Assembly (NCBI RefSeq): GCF_049257235.1
Contig: NZ_JBMMUF010000005.1
Location: 186,001 to 250,000, forward strand
Reading direction: 5' to 3'
From: Pseudoalteromonas sp049257235
GTDB lineage: Bacteria > Pseudomonadota > Gammaproteobacteria > Enterobacterales > Alteromonadaceae
Length of the DNA stretch: 64,000 nucleotides
In this document: piece by piece, positions 53,520 to 62,058 of the stretch
How positions within the stretch are numbered: position 1 is the first letter of the stretch
How the letters are laid out: every line of letters starts with the position of its first letter
Notes under the pieces: generated by a model
Told to the model about the DNA's origin: nothing
The model's database searches: none
The model's input: the letters and a program-made list of their open reading frames with translations, nothing else
Position numbers and translations under genes: made by a program

Positions 53520-53587
53520 CATTGTGGTTAAGTAAAATTAGCAGCCGACAAATAGCTTAGCAGCTCACCCTGCCCGCTGCGTAATTA

Positions 53588-54574
53588 TTACACTTTGTCA
53601 GGTTCAATCTCTTTGATATAGCGGCGCACTGATAAATACGAACCACTAAACCCAAGGATCACAGCCAAAGCAATAAGAGTAAGAAACTCTTGCGCGTTTA
53701 AGCCCTGAAGGATGAAGTTTGATTGATATATGCCTGTAACTTTCTCGACCGCGGACTCAAGCCACCACATCATCAATAGGTTGCAGATAAGCGCGACTAA
53801 TCCACCGATAACACCATACCAAATACCAGTCCATAAAAAGGGTGACTGAATAAAACCATTGGTTGCACCTACGAGTTTCATCACTTGGATTTCATTGCGC
53901 TTATCCATAATAGACAAACGAATCGTGTTGCCGATGATAAGAATCACTGAACTCAACAGTAAAAAAGCAATAGTGATAACGCTCTCTTTGAGCAAGTTAA
54001 GAATGGCATTGAGCCGTTCTAGCCACTCTATGTCGAGTTTGCCAAAATCTACTTCGCGTTCTTGTTGCAACTTATTGAGCAGCGCTTTGGCTGAACTAGG
54101 GCTGCGATGGCGCTCTGTTGGAGTAACGAGCACCACATCTGGTAGCGGGTTTTCATCCAAATAATCAAGGGCGTTAGCAAAACCAGAAACCTGTTTAAAC
54201 TCTTCTAAGGCATCGCTTTTACTAATAAAGCGCACTTCTTCTACTTCAGAAAACAGCGCCAGCCTTTTAACCAAAGTCTGAGTCTGTTGCTCATTCATCC
54301 CCTGCTTCACAAATAGCGATATCTCTGCGGCATTCTCAAAGCCACTACTGACTTTTTGCACATTCTTTACCACCAGATAGAGCGTCGACGGCAAGGTTAG
54401 GCTCAGTCCTAGCACTAAGATGGTCATCAACGATGCGCCGGGAGTACGCCACATTTCCCCCAAACTTTGCACACCTTGGCGGATAAAATTGAAAATACCA
54501 AAATACATGCGGGTGAAAAATGAATGGCCTTTACGCTGATATTCTGTTTCACGGCCTTTAAATAGCAAACTCAT
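53588..54574 (-). CDS. ftsX: Cell division protein FtsX
   Basis: Membrane subunit of the FtsEX complex, 328 residues, with a cytoplasmic N-terminus, TM1 near residues 45-68, a periplasmic domain (about 70-195; SLFVKQGMNEQQTQTLVKRL, which would contact an amidase activator such as EnvC) and three C-terminal TM helices. FtsEX controls septal peptidoglycan hydrolysis and recruits late division proteins. The start overlaps ftsE by 4 bp. Confidence 0.95.
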   Translation of the reverse strand: MSLLFKGRETEYQRKGHSFFTRMYFGIFNFIRQGVQSLGEMWRTPGASLMTILVLGLSLTLPSTLYLVVKNVQKVSSGFENAAEISLFVKQGMNEQQTQTLVKRLALFSEVEEVRFISKSDALEEFKQVSGFANALDYLDENPLPDVVLVTPTERHRSPSSAKALLNKLQQEREVDFGKLDIEWLERLNAILNLLKESVITIAFLLLSSVILIIGNTIRLSIMDKRNEIQVMKLVGATNGFIQSPFLWTGIWYGVIGGLVALICNLLMMWWLESAVEKVTGIYQSNFILQGLNAQEFLTLIALAVILGFSGSYLSVRRYIKEIEPDKV

Positions 54575-55251
54575 AACTTTGCCTCCTCTGCGAGAGGATC
54601 GTTTAACAACCGGCCATTTTTAAGAGTGAGGCTGCGATATTTCATACGAGCGATCAGCCCCAAATCATGAGTCGCAATGAGTACAGAAGTGCCATGCTTA
54701 TTAAAATCTTCAAACAGGCTCAATATTTCCATTGATAACTCAGGGTCAAGGTTACCAGTTGGCTCATCAGCTAATAGTAGCGGGGGTGAGTTAACTATCG
54801 CTCTGGCGATGCCGACACGTTGCTGCTCACCGCCAGAAAGGGTATGGGGGCTACAACGCGCTTTATCGGCTAAGCCCACTTTTTCTAAGGCAGCACTGAC
54901 GCGTTTCTCAATTTTTTTACGGTGGGCACCTTCAATAATCAAGGGCAATGCCACGTTATCAAATACCGAGTAACGATCCAGCAAGCGATGATTTTGAAAG
55001 ATTATGCCGATGTCTCTACGCACATAAGGGATTTGGTCTTGTTTAATCGCGCCTAAATCAACGCCATTAATTGCTACACTCCCTGCTGATGGGCGCTCCA
55101 TCAAACTAATTAGTTTGAGTAACGTACTTTTACCTGCACCACTGTGACCAGTGAGAAAAGCGAGCTCTCCTTTTTCAATGTGGAAGCTCACCTTTTCTAA
55201 CGCTCTATGGCCACCTGGATAGGTCTTACTCACCTCTTGGAATTTTATCAT
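54571..55251 (-). CDS. ftsE: Cell division ATP-binding protein FtsE
   Basis: ABC-type ATPase of 226 residues that pairs with FtsX. Walker A GHSGAGKST near residues 35-43, signature LSGGEQQRVGIARA near 139, and Walker B LLLADEPTGNLD near 161. The N-terminus IKFQEVSKTYPGGHRAL is typical. Follows ftsY by 30 bp; ftsY-ftsE-ftsX is the classic order, normally leading to rpoH as here. Confidence 0.97.
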   Translation of the reverse strand: MIKFQEVSKTYPGGHRALEKVSFHIEKGELAFLTGHSGAGKSTLLKLISLMERPSAGSVAINGVDLGAIKQDQIPYVRRDIGIIFQNHRLLDRYSVFDNVALPLIIEGAHRKKIEKRVSAALEKVGLADKARCSPHTLSGGEQQRVGIARAIVNSPPLLLADEPTGNLDPELSMEILSLFEDFNKHGTSVLIATHDLGLIARMKYRSLTLKNGRLLNDPLAEEAKL

Positions 55252-55281
55252 TATTATTGTTTTCCCAATGTGAAGTGCGCG

Positions 55282-57018
55282 TTATTGTTCACCGCTAAAT
55301 AATGCGTCAATAAAGTCGTCACTGTTAAATGTTCGCAAATCGTCTATGCCTTCACCCACACCGATGTAGCGAATAGGTGTTTTGAACTGATCAGCGATTG
55401 CGAAGATCACACCACCTTTAGCCGTTCCATCAAGCTTTGTGAGGGTGATACCGGTAAGCCCCACTGCTTTATCAAACAACTTCACCTGACTAATGGCATT
55501 TTGACCTGTTCCTGCGTCAATGGTCAACATTACTTCATGTGGTGCATCTGCGTCTATCTTCTTCATAACTCGAGCAATTTTCTCTAACTCTTGCATCAGG
55601 TTATCTTTATTTTGCAAACGTCCTGCGGTATCAGCAATAAGCACATCTACGTTTCGTGCTTTTGCAGCCTGTAGAGCATCAAAAACCACTGATGCGCTAT
55701 CTGCACCTGTATGCTGAGCAATCACTGGAATGTTGTTACGCTCACCCCAAACTTGTAACTGCTCCACCGCCGCGGCCCTAAACGTGTCACCGGCTGCCAA
55801 CATGACTGACTTGCCTTGCTGCTGATATTGCTTGGCCAATTTACCTATGGTGGTCGTTTTACCTACCCCATTGACCCCGACCATGAGAATGACAAATGGG
55901 CCATCTTTTTTGTCAATCTCCAAAGGCTGCTCAGCACTTTTGAGCATGTCACCCATTTCTTGCTTCATAAGCTCAAAAAGGGCATCACCATCTTTTAGCT
56001 GCTTTCTATCTGCTGCGTCGGTGAGGTTATCAATTAACTTCACCGTTGTATCAACACCGACATCCGCAGTAAGCAATTGCGTTTCAAGCTCTTCAAAAAG
56101 ATCATCGTCAATTTTTTTACCGACAAAAAGAGACGCGAATCCAGAGCCGATATTGGACTTAGTCTTCAGTAGCCCTTGCTTTAAGCGTGAGAAAAAACCT
56201 TTCTTTTGAGGAGGTTGTTCTTGTTGTATCGCCTCTTCTTTTACTTGCTCAGCTAGGCTTTCTTGCTCTGCACGCTCAGCTTCTAAACGCGCTTGCTCCG
56301 CTTGGCGCTCTTGCTCTACACGCTCAGCTTCTAAACGCACTTGCTCCGCTTGACGCTCTTGCTCTGCACGCTCAGCTTCTAAACGCGTCTCTTCCGCTTG
56401 GCGCTCTTGCTCTGCACGCTCAGCTTCTAAACGCGCCTCTTCCGCTTGGCGTTCTTGTTCTGCACGCTCGGCTTCTAAAGGCGCTTGCTCAGCTTGGCGC
56501 TCTTGCTCTGCACGCTCAGCTTCAAAACGCGCTTGTTCCGCTTGGCGCTCTTGCTCTGCACGCTCGGCTTCTAAACGCGCTTGCTCCGCTTGGCGCTCTT
56601 GCTCTGCACGCTCAGCTTCTAAACGCGCTTGCTCTGCTTGGTGCTCTTGCTCTGCACGCTCGGCTTCTAAACGCGCTTGCTCCGCTTGACGTTCTTGCTC
56701 TGCACGCTCTGCCTCTACACGCGCTTGCTCGGCTTGGCGCTCTTGCTCTGCACGCTCGGCTTCTAAACGCGCTTGCTCAGCTTGGCGTTCTTGTTCTGCA
56801 CGATCAGCCTCTAAACGCGCTTGCTCTGCTTGGCGCTCTTGTTCTGCGCGCTCGGCTTCTAAACGCGCTTCTTGTGCTTGACGCACTTGCTCAGCCTGGA
56901 GCTCTTGCTCTTTAGCTGTTGTATGTTCTTGTGTTTGTGCTTGTTGTTCTTGAGGGGTTGCTTGCTCTTCTTTTTTCCCTAAACCGAACCAAGATAAAAA
57001 CTTACTTTTTTTAGCCAT
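55282..57018 (-). CDS. ftsY: Signal recognition particle receptor FtsY with long repeat domain
   Basis: SRP receptor GTPase of 578 residues that delivers translating ribosomes to the membrane. The N-terminus starts MAKKSKFLSWFGLGKKEEQ, then 13 copies of a 16-residue charged repeat (residues 51-258), then the NG domain from about 270 (KKGFFSRLKQGLLKTKSNIG). G1 is GVNGVGKTTTIGKL near residue 375, G3 DTAGR and G4 TKLDGTAKGG. The acidic A domain of E. coli FtsY is replaced here by a highly regular Glu/Gln/Arg/Ala helix. First gene of ftsY-ftsE-ftsX. Confidence 0.96.
   Translation of the reverse strand: MAKKSKFLSWFGLGKKEEQATPQEQQAQTQEHTTAKEQELQAEQVRQAQEARLEAERAEQERQAEQARLEADRAEQERQAEQARLEAERAEQERQAEQARVEAERAEQERQAEQARLEAERAEQEHQAEQARLEAERAEQERQAEQARLEAERAEQERQAEQARFEAERAEQERQAEQAPLEAERAEQERQAEEARLEAERAEQERQAEETRLEAERAEQERQAEQVRLEAERVEQERQAEQARLEAERAEQESLAEQVKEEAIQQEQPPQKKGFFSRLKQGLLKTKSNIGSGFASLFVGKKIDDDLFEELETQLLTADVGVDTTVKLIDNLTDAADRKQLKDGDALFELMKQEMGDMLKSAEQPLEIDKKDGPFVILMVGVNGVGKTTTIGKLAKQYQQQGKSVMLAAGDTFRAAAVEQLQVWGERNNIPVIAQHTGADSASVVFDALQAAKARNVDVLIADTAGRLQNKDNLMQELEKIARVMKKIDADAPHEVMLTIDAGTGQNAISQVKLFDKAVGLTGITLTKLDGTAKGGVIFAIADQFKTPIRYIGVGEGIDDLRTFNSDDFIDALFSGEQ
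56245..56868 (-). repeat. Thirteen tandem 48-bp repeats inside ftsY
   Basis: 624 bp equals 13 units of 48 bp, each coding for 16 residues of the form ARLEAERAEQERQAEQ. Units differ by mostly single substitutions (ARVEAE, ARFEAE, APLEAE, EHQAEQ, ESLAEQ). All unit lengths are equal, so the frame is kept whatever the copy number. Slippage or recombination could change the number of units. Confidence 0.95.
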
Positions 57019-57198
57019 AATTTGAAACCGTAAAACTCACACTCTATGCGCACAAAAGAATAAAAACGAACGAATAATTCCCCAAGCAATTAATGCAATT
57101 GGCATTACACCCATTCGATGGTTGCTGTTGCTGGGCACAAATATTATTTATAATTGCGCGTTATATTATCATTTTCCCAGCAGATGGAAAAAGCATAA

Positions 57199-57813
57199 GT
57201 GAGTAAATCCATGCGCGGCAGAAAAAAAACACCTCAAAAAAGCCATCACAGTAAGGCTCCTAGTGGGCAGATCCGAATCATAGGCGGACAACATCGAGGG
57301 AGAAAGCTCCCTGTGCATGACGTTACCGGCCTTCGCCCAACCACAGATCGCGTCAAAGAAACTGTTTTTAACTGGCTAATGATGGATGTACGAGATGCGA
57401 ATGTACTGGACTGCTTTGCCGGTGCAGGAAGTTTAGGATTTGAAGCTCTCTCACGATTTGCGGCTAAAGCGACACTCATTGAGCTGGACAACACGGCGGC
57501 CAAACAATTAGAAGAGAATGCGCAGTTACTCAAACTCAGTAATGTTGACATCATCAATACAAATGCAATTACATTTGTTCAGCAAATGGCACAACAAAGC
57601 TTCGATTTGGTGTTTGTTGACCCCCCGTTCAATCAAAATCTCAGCACGCCTTGCTGTGAAGCTTTAGAAGAGAATAACTGGTTAAGTGAACAGGCGCTGG
57701 TTTACGTTGAAGTTGAAAGTGATAACCAAGACTTTAGCGCGCCTGCTAATTGGCAGCTCTTTAAGGAAAAGGTAGCGGGTCAAGTTTGGTGTCGACTGTA
57801 TCGCCGCAACTAG
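57199..57813 (+). CDS. rsmD: 16S rRNA (guanine966-N2)-methyltransferase RsmD
   Basis: Methyltransferase of 204 residues acting on 30S assembly intermediates. Conserved IRIIGGQHRGRKLPV and GLRPTTDRVKETVFNWL lead into the SAM site VLDCFAGAGSLGFEAL, and the catalytic motif is VFVDPPF. The start is GTG at 57199; an ATG at 57211 (MRGRKKTPQK) is an equal candidate. Divergent from ftsY, the normal arrangement in gammaproteobacteria. Confidence 0.95.
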   Translation: MSKSMRGRKKTPQKSHHSKAPSGQIRIIGGQHRGRKLPVHDVTGLRPTTDRVKETVFNWLMMDVRDANVLDCFAGAGSLGFEALSRFAAKATLIELDNTAAKQLEENAQLLKLSNVDIINTNAITFVQQMAQQSFDLVFVDPPFNQNLSTPCCEALEENNWLSEQALVYVEVESDNQDFSAPANWQLFKEKVAGQVWCRLYRRN

Positions 57814-57855
57814 GGCACCTTGCTCTTTGAGGAATGAATGTTCTGAAAATCAAAG

Positions 57856-57896
57856 GCTGAGAGCTTTTGTCATAGTGTGCAAAAGATACTCTCAGC
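57856..57896. terminator. Stem-loop between convergent rsmD and yjaG
   Basis: GCTGAGAGCTTTTG (57856-57869) pairs with CAAAAG and CTCTCAGC (57880-57896), with a 3-nt bulge and a 10-nt loop. GATTTTGAT follows, so it is a plausible though not classic terminator for both strands. Confidence 0.55.
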
Positions 57897-57910
57897 GATT
57901 TTGATAACAA

Positions 57911-58507
57911 TTACGCGATTTCTACGCCGATATTAGTTTGTCCATCAGCAATAGCCAATTTACGTAGCTCTTTGGCATTGTCTTTATCCACTCGTCCCAT
58001 TTGCTCTACAAAATCAATCAACTCGCTGAGCACTTCAATTTCATATTCCATCAATGGGTGCTGATTAACATCTTTGGCGGTGTAATTTTGCTCTTGTACT
58101 TCAAATTGATATTCGATTACGCGTGCAACTGTCCCCTGAGCGATTTTGCACACACTCACATAATCCTGATCGTCTTTGCTTTGAATACCATGTAGCAAGG
58201 TGAGTAAAGCAGTTGCTGCGTCAATCGCTGGGTAAACACCAAACACATCAAAATCATTGACTTCTGGCACATTAGGCTCAATTTTCTCTACCAGCTTTTC
58301 AATGCTGATTTTGCTTTTTGGGAGGAGTATTTTTTCCCAGCATAATGCCAATGCATTTTGTAGTACTTCAGGCTCACCAAATTCAAGCGCTTCACTGAAC
58401 AACGTGTAGTTTGGCAACATTCGCTCAAGTAAGGCTGCTGCTAAAGACGCCTTTTGCACTGTGTTTAATTCGCGAATACGTTGAAAATTATTAGGCTTGT
58501 TCATCAT
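57911..58507 (-). CDS. yjaG: YjaG (DUF416) family protein
   Basis: Soluble helical protein of 198 residues in DUF416. Family features: LNTVQKASLAAALLERMLPNYTLF near the start, a central FGVYPAIDAATALLTLLHGI and the final EIEVLSELIDFVEQM. The function is unknown. The start overlaps the DUF2007 gene's 3' end by 17 bp, so it is the last gene of a tight three-gene unit. Confidence 0.9.
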   Translation of the reverse strand: MMNKPNNFQRIRELNTVQKASLAAALLERMLPNYTLFSEALEFGEPEVLQNALALCWEKILLPKSKISIEKLVEKIEPNVPEVNDFDVFGVYPAIDAATALLTLLHGIQSKDDQDYVSVCKIAQGTVARVIEYQFEVQEQNYTAKDVNQHPLMEYEIEVLSELIDFVEQMGRVDKDNAKELRKLAIADGQTNIGVEIA

Positions 58508-58817
58508 GCTCTTTCATACAAGACCAACACAAATCGAAGCTTTCTGGATTCCATTGCTTACAGGAATCACACTGCCACTTTTGTGTTGATGTTTTCGATT
58601 GGCGGTATTCTAGCAAGATTTCGCGGGCTGCGGGCAGTTTTATCTCATAAACCCATACGCTAACAGACGCTTCGGTAAACGGGATTTCACCGAGCGCGCC
58701 CTGTAGGGCTTCGCCTCTGAGGTGGCAGTGGATCCCTGCATGCTCAAGCATGCCTTTTACAATGTTGGCCTCGACGCTATGCTCAGCGTCAAAGGCCTTC
58801 ACCCACTCAAAACTCAT
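58491..58817 (-). CDS. DUF2007 protein with a C-terminal RanBP2-type zinc finger
   Basis: Protein of 108 residues. Residues 1-70 fit DUF2007, a small ferredoxin-like domain also described as a putative signal-transducing fold (SVEANIVKGMLEHAGI and VSVWVYEIKLPAAREIL). Residues 81-100 match the RanBP2 zinc-finger pattern W-x-C-x2-C-x3-N-x6-C-x2-C exactly (W81, C83, C86, N90, C97, C100). Fingers of that type bind ubiquitin or single-stranded RNA in eukaryotes; a role here is unknown. The ATG follows the stop of the coiled-coil gene at once (TAAATG). Confidence 0.82.
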   Translation of the reverse strand: MSFEWVKAFDAEHSVEANIVKGMLEHAGIHCHLRGEALQGALGEIPFTEASVSVWVYEIKLPAAREILLEYRQSKTSTQKWQCDSCKQWNPESFDLCWSCMKEHDEQA

Positions 58818-60260
58818 TTACGAACCGCTTTGCAGCTGCTTTTGGGCATAATCAAATTTGAGTTTGTATTCCATCATCTTCTCTTGAGCTTGTTCTAACT
58901 CGCTCTTAAGCTCAAGATGCTCTGAACGCAAAGAGTCGAACGCTTGGCGCGCTTGCTTCGAATCACTATCAAAGCGTGAACGTAAACTTTCATTACGCTG
59001 TTGTTCATCGCTGTGGCGAGCTCGCAGCTCTTCAACTTGCGCACTAAGACGCTCAATATCACTCGCTTCTTTAGCGCTACGCTGCTGTATTTGCTCTAAC
59101 TCTGAACTAAGAGACGCTTTTTCGCTATCAAGCTGCTGGTTTTGATTCTCAAGTTCACTAAGACGCTGCGTCAACTCGTCATGTTGTTGCTGCCACGCTT
59201 CTTGCTCTTTTTTGAATAACCCTAGCTGTTGCTTGGCTTGTTCTTTTAGCGCTTGCTGGTGTTCATCAGCTTGCTGATCAAGCTGTTGTTTGAGCTCGTC
59301 AATTTTCGCTAAACGCTCATTGAGTGAGGTCACTTCCTGCTGCGACTGCTGATACTGCTGCGCGATATTCTGCTGTTCAGACTCAACACTAGATAATTGC
59401 GCGCTAAGCGTTTCGTTAGCTTGCTCTTGCTGAGCGCGCTGCGCTTGCTCCGCAGTTAATTGTTCACGTAACTCTTCACATAAGTTTTTAAGACGCTGAA
59501 CCATCATTTGCTGGTTTTCACCTTCTTCAGAAGATTCATTTAACCGCTCAGATAGCTCAGATAACTGCTGGTTCTGTCGACTAACGAGTTGCTCGTAATG
59601 AGCAAGTTGCTCAGAGATAGCTTCATTTTCACCTTTGAGCTCTTCAAGTTGCTCGGCGGCTTGTGCGCTATATTGCTGCTGCTCTGTAATGTCCTTTAAC
59701 TTTTCCTGCCATGCAGCATTACTTTGCCTTTGGCCTTCGAGTGCTTCTTTGAGTGCTTTGTTTTCTTTTTCAAGCGCTACTTTTTGCTCACGCAACTCAC
59801 TCATGACATCATGCAGTTCATCACGCTCGCCTTGAGAATTAAAATGGTCGCTCTCAAGCTCTGTTAGTCGGTGCTTTAACGCTGCAAGCTCGTGTTGCTT
59901 TTGCTTTAGTTGCACATGCTCATCGGCATATTGGGCGTTTTCTTGTTGTGCTTCAAGAAGTTGCTTGTTTTGCTTTGCGTATCTTTCTTTTAACGCAGCT
60001 AACTCCGCTTGTAATTCTTGAGCTTGAGCACTAGGCGCATCGCTTTGATGACTAAGCTGGGCGGCAACCAAGGCCACGTTCAACTGTTGGCTCAGCTGTG
60101 ACACTAACTGGTTCATTTGCGAATCGCGAGATGACTCAACCAAGGCTTTGGTTAACTGCTCTGGCTCAACGTTTAATAAACTTGCGCACTGGTGCGCGAA
60201 CTCATGCGCCAATTTATCTGGTGCCTCATCATGGTGAGGTTTACCATTATTGATAGCCAT
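58818..60260 (-). CDS. Long coiled-coil protein of unknown function
   Basis: Protein of 480 residues, almost all heptad-like from about residue 75 to the end, rich in Gln, Glu, Leu and Ala. No transmembrane segment or signal peptide. The first 70 residues (AINNGKPHHDEAPDKLAHEFAHQCASLL) look globular and helical. I do not recognise the family; general similarity to SMC or myosin-like segments is compositional. It heads the unit that continues with the DUF2007 gene without a gap and yjaG with an overlap. A structural or scaffold role is a guess. Confidence 0.75.
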   Translation of the reverse strand: MAINNGKPHHDEAPDKLAHEFAHQCASLLNVEPEQLTKALVESSRDSQMNQLVSQLSQQLNVALVAAQLSHQSDAPSAQAQELQAELAALKERYAKQNKQLLEAQQENAQYADEHVQLKQKQHELAALKHRLTELESDHFNSQGERDELHDVMSELREQKVALEKENKALKEALEGQRQSNAAWQEKLKDITEQQQYSAQAAEQLEELKGENEAISEQLAHYEQLVSRQNQQLSELSERLNESSEEGENQQMMVQRLKNLCEELREQLTAEQAQRAQQEQANETLSAQLSSVESEQQNIAQQYQQSQQEVTSLNERLAKIDELKQQLDQQADEHQQALKEQAKQQLGLFKKEQEAWQQQHDELTQRLSELENQNQQLDSEKASLSSELEQIQQRSAKEASDIERLSAQVEELRARHSDEQQRNESLRSRFDSDSKQARQAFDSLRSEHLELKSELEQAQEKMMEYKLKFDYAQKQLQSGS

Positions 60261-60466
60261 TGTTCCCCCTATTGCATAGCCTTTTTTATTACTTTTATCA
60301 GCTAATTCTAAGCGACTACTTGCACCTACAGATGCTTGATTAATCTCGCCTTTTACCTTACTTTCAGGTCGACGAGCAAAATTGTTAATATTAAGCCTGC
60401 AAATTGTAAAAATGTCTAGCTTATAGTTAACATTCTCTAATTATATACCTAAATGATGGAAATAAG

Positions 60467-60856
60467 ATGACATTAACCACTCCAGCTCTATTATTCCCTG
60501 CTATATCTCTACTACTTTTAGCGTATACCAACCGCTTTTTAGTATTGGCGCAATTAATTAGAGAGCTAAATGCACGTGAGGGCGATCAGGTGCGCCCCTT
60601 TGTCACCAAACAGATAGATAACCTAGGGAAACGCATACGTTTGATACGTACAATGCAAGGCTGGGGGGTCGCTTCATTTTTGTTTTGCACTCTGGCTATG
60701 TTCGCCTTATTTGTTGAAATTCCCCTTGTTGGAACAGGATTATTTGGTGCCAGTTTAGTCGCATTAATTATCTCTTTGCTAACGTCGTTATATGAAATAC
60801 GTATCTCTTGTGATGCCATTGAAATTGAGCTTGAGTCCATAGGTCAAAAGAAGTAA
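60467..60856 (+). CDS. DUF2721 family membrane protein
   Basis: Protein of 129 residues with an N-terminal hydrophobic stretch (about 5-22), a basic central region (LNAREGDQVRPFVTKQIDNLGKRIRLIR) and two further hydrophobic segments (about 64-84 and 88-108). This is the DUF2721 pattern (TTPALLFPAISLLLLAYTNRF; ASLVALIISLLTSLYEI). Function unknown. Stands alone between the coiled-coil unit and the LysR gene. Confidence 0.82.
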   Translation: MTLTTPALLFPAISLLLLAYTNRFLVLAQLIRELNAREGDQVRPFVTKQIDNLGKRIRLIRTMQGWGVASFLFCTLAMFALFVEIPLVGTGLFGASLVALIISLLTSLYEIRISCDAIEIELESIGQKK

Positions 60857-61041
60857 TTAAACTGACCTAAAAATTACTTATAATAGGTACAAGATAAAAT
60901 ATAATCGTCACCGTAAAATTGGAGAAAAAAGCCATAAACATAAATTAATCTTCTTTGGTGATTATTCACGAATCAAAAAGACGCAATGACATGGTTCGTC
61001 CATGTCTTTAACTTATCTATGCAATACCAATGGAATGTACG

Positions 61042-61071
61042 TTGAATCTATACTGTGTGATGTAGTATTAT
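61042..61071 (+). promoter_or_regulatory. Candidate promoter of the LysR-family gene
   Basis: TTGAAT (61042-61047), 18-bp spacer, TATTAT (61066-61071), about 50 bp ahead of the GTG start. An ATACCAAT like the repeat ends lies just upstream at 61024. Confidence 0.5.
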
Positions 61072-61123
61072 TGGGAACAGCAAAACTTCACCACGAAGCA
61101 CATATAATTAAAAGGACTTAAAA

Positions 61124-62002
61124 GTGCGATTTGAACAGTTAAAGCAATTTTTAGCGTTGGGTTCGCTGCGCCACTTTCGTCAAACAGCGGAGCAGACAAA
61201 CATCAGTACATCAGCTCTGACTCGTAGCATTCAAACACTTGAAGAAGAAGTCGGCCACCAGTTAGTAAGCCGCTCTACTCGTTCTGTAGTGCTTACTCGA
61301 GAAGGTGAACGTTTCTTGAAGTTTTGTCAGAATACTCTTGAGAGTTATCACGATACCCGCAAACATTTAGACAACCTCCAATTAAACGATAGTCAAAACG
61401 TGACTATCGGCTACACATTTGCAGCAGTTGAACAAGTGTCATTATGTGCACAATTTATGGCTCGTCATCCGGATGTAAAAGTGAACATGCGCTTGTACTC
61501 TAAAGATGTGCTGGACACCCTGCTACAAAACGCCGATATCGACCTATACATAAATAAAAACACCGCAACAGATGGCGCAATGAGAGCACACTTTACTCAC
61601 GGTTTAGTGATATTTGTGCACAATAGCCACCCTCTTGCTGCGACCCAAAGTGTCAGCACTATAACCTTGCAACACTGCCCTTTACTTGGGTGCTTTTCTC
61701 AAACTCTTAGCTTGCAGGCGCGACTAGAAGAAGCGGTAAAGGAAATGCACAAATCGAACGACATTCGTCTGGGCAGTATTAACGAAATTATTAATTATGT
61801 ACGCCAAGGCAATGCCATAGCCATTGCAACACCTGAGCACTTAGAAAGAATCGAGCTCCACGACGAGCTTGTGCAAATAACATTTGAGCAAGCACCTCAA
61901 GTCAGTAATGACCTCATAATTAAAACAGGTGAACACACAGCAGATAATGTGCATGTGAACAACCTAGTGTCATTATTCACGGGCACGACCTTGTCCGCTT
62001 AA
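61124..62002 (+). CDS. LysR-family transcriptional regulator
   Basis: Regulator of 292 residues with an N-terminal winged helix (MRFEQLKQFLALGSLRHFRQTAEQ, then TSALTRSIQTLEEEVGHQLVSR) and a C-terminal type 2 periplasmic-binding-like effector domain (about 90-290). The start codon is GTG with AAAGGA ahead. The effector and targets are unknown. It is in tandem with the 2OG-Fe(II) oxygenase gene, 56 bp further on, which may be a target or a co-transcribed partner. Confidence 0.9.
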   Translation: MRFEQLKQFLALGSLRHFRQTAEQTNISTSALTRSIQTLEEEVGHQLVSRSTRSVVLTREGERFLKFCQNTLESYHDTRKHLDNLQLNDSQNVTIGYTFAAVEQVSLCAQFMARHPDVKVNMRLYSKDVLDTLLQNADIDLYINKNTATDGAMRAHFTHGLVIFVHNSHPLAATQSVSTITLQHCPLLGCFSQTLSLQARLEEAVKEMHKSNDIRLGSINEIINYVRQGNAIAIATPEHLERIELHDELVQITFEQAPQVSNDLIIKTGEHTADNVHVNNLVSLFTGTTLSA

Positions 62003-62058
62003 AAATAATACCGATACAGTGAATTTTTGTTCACGGGTTTTACTATTAGGGCGTATAC

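Larger units (their letters stand above)
53192..53587. other. Upstream region of rpoH with promoter, CIRCE and a palindromic repeat
   Basis: No gene seen. The rpoH-proximal 100 bp hold a CIRCE operator and a sigma-70 promoter, listed separately. The distal part (53418-53519) is a 102-bp element with inverted ATACCAAT/ATTGGTAT ends. The rest is AT-rich. Confidence 0.7.

Noticed and set aside
56245..56868. Possible CRISPR array (regular 48-bp units)
   Set aside because: Units are directly adjacent with no unique spacers, and they code in frame for FtsY.
56187..56915. 242-codon open frame opposite the ftsY repeats, rich in Leu-Ala-Leu-His repeats
   Set aside because: It is the mirror of the 48-bp ftsY repeat array. 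The repeat gives an open frame on both strands; the ftsY strand has the real domains.
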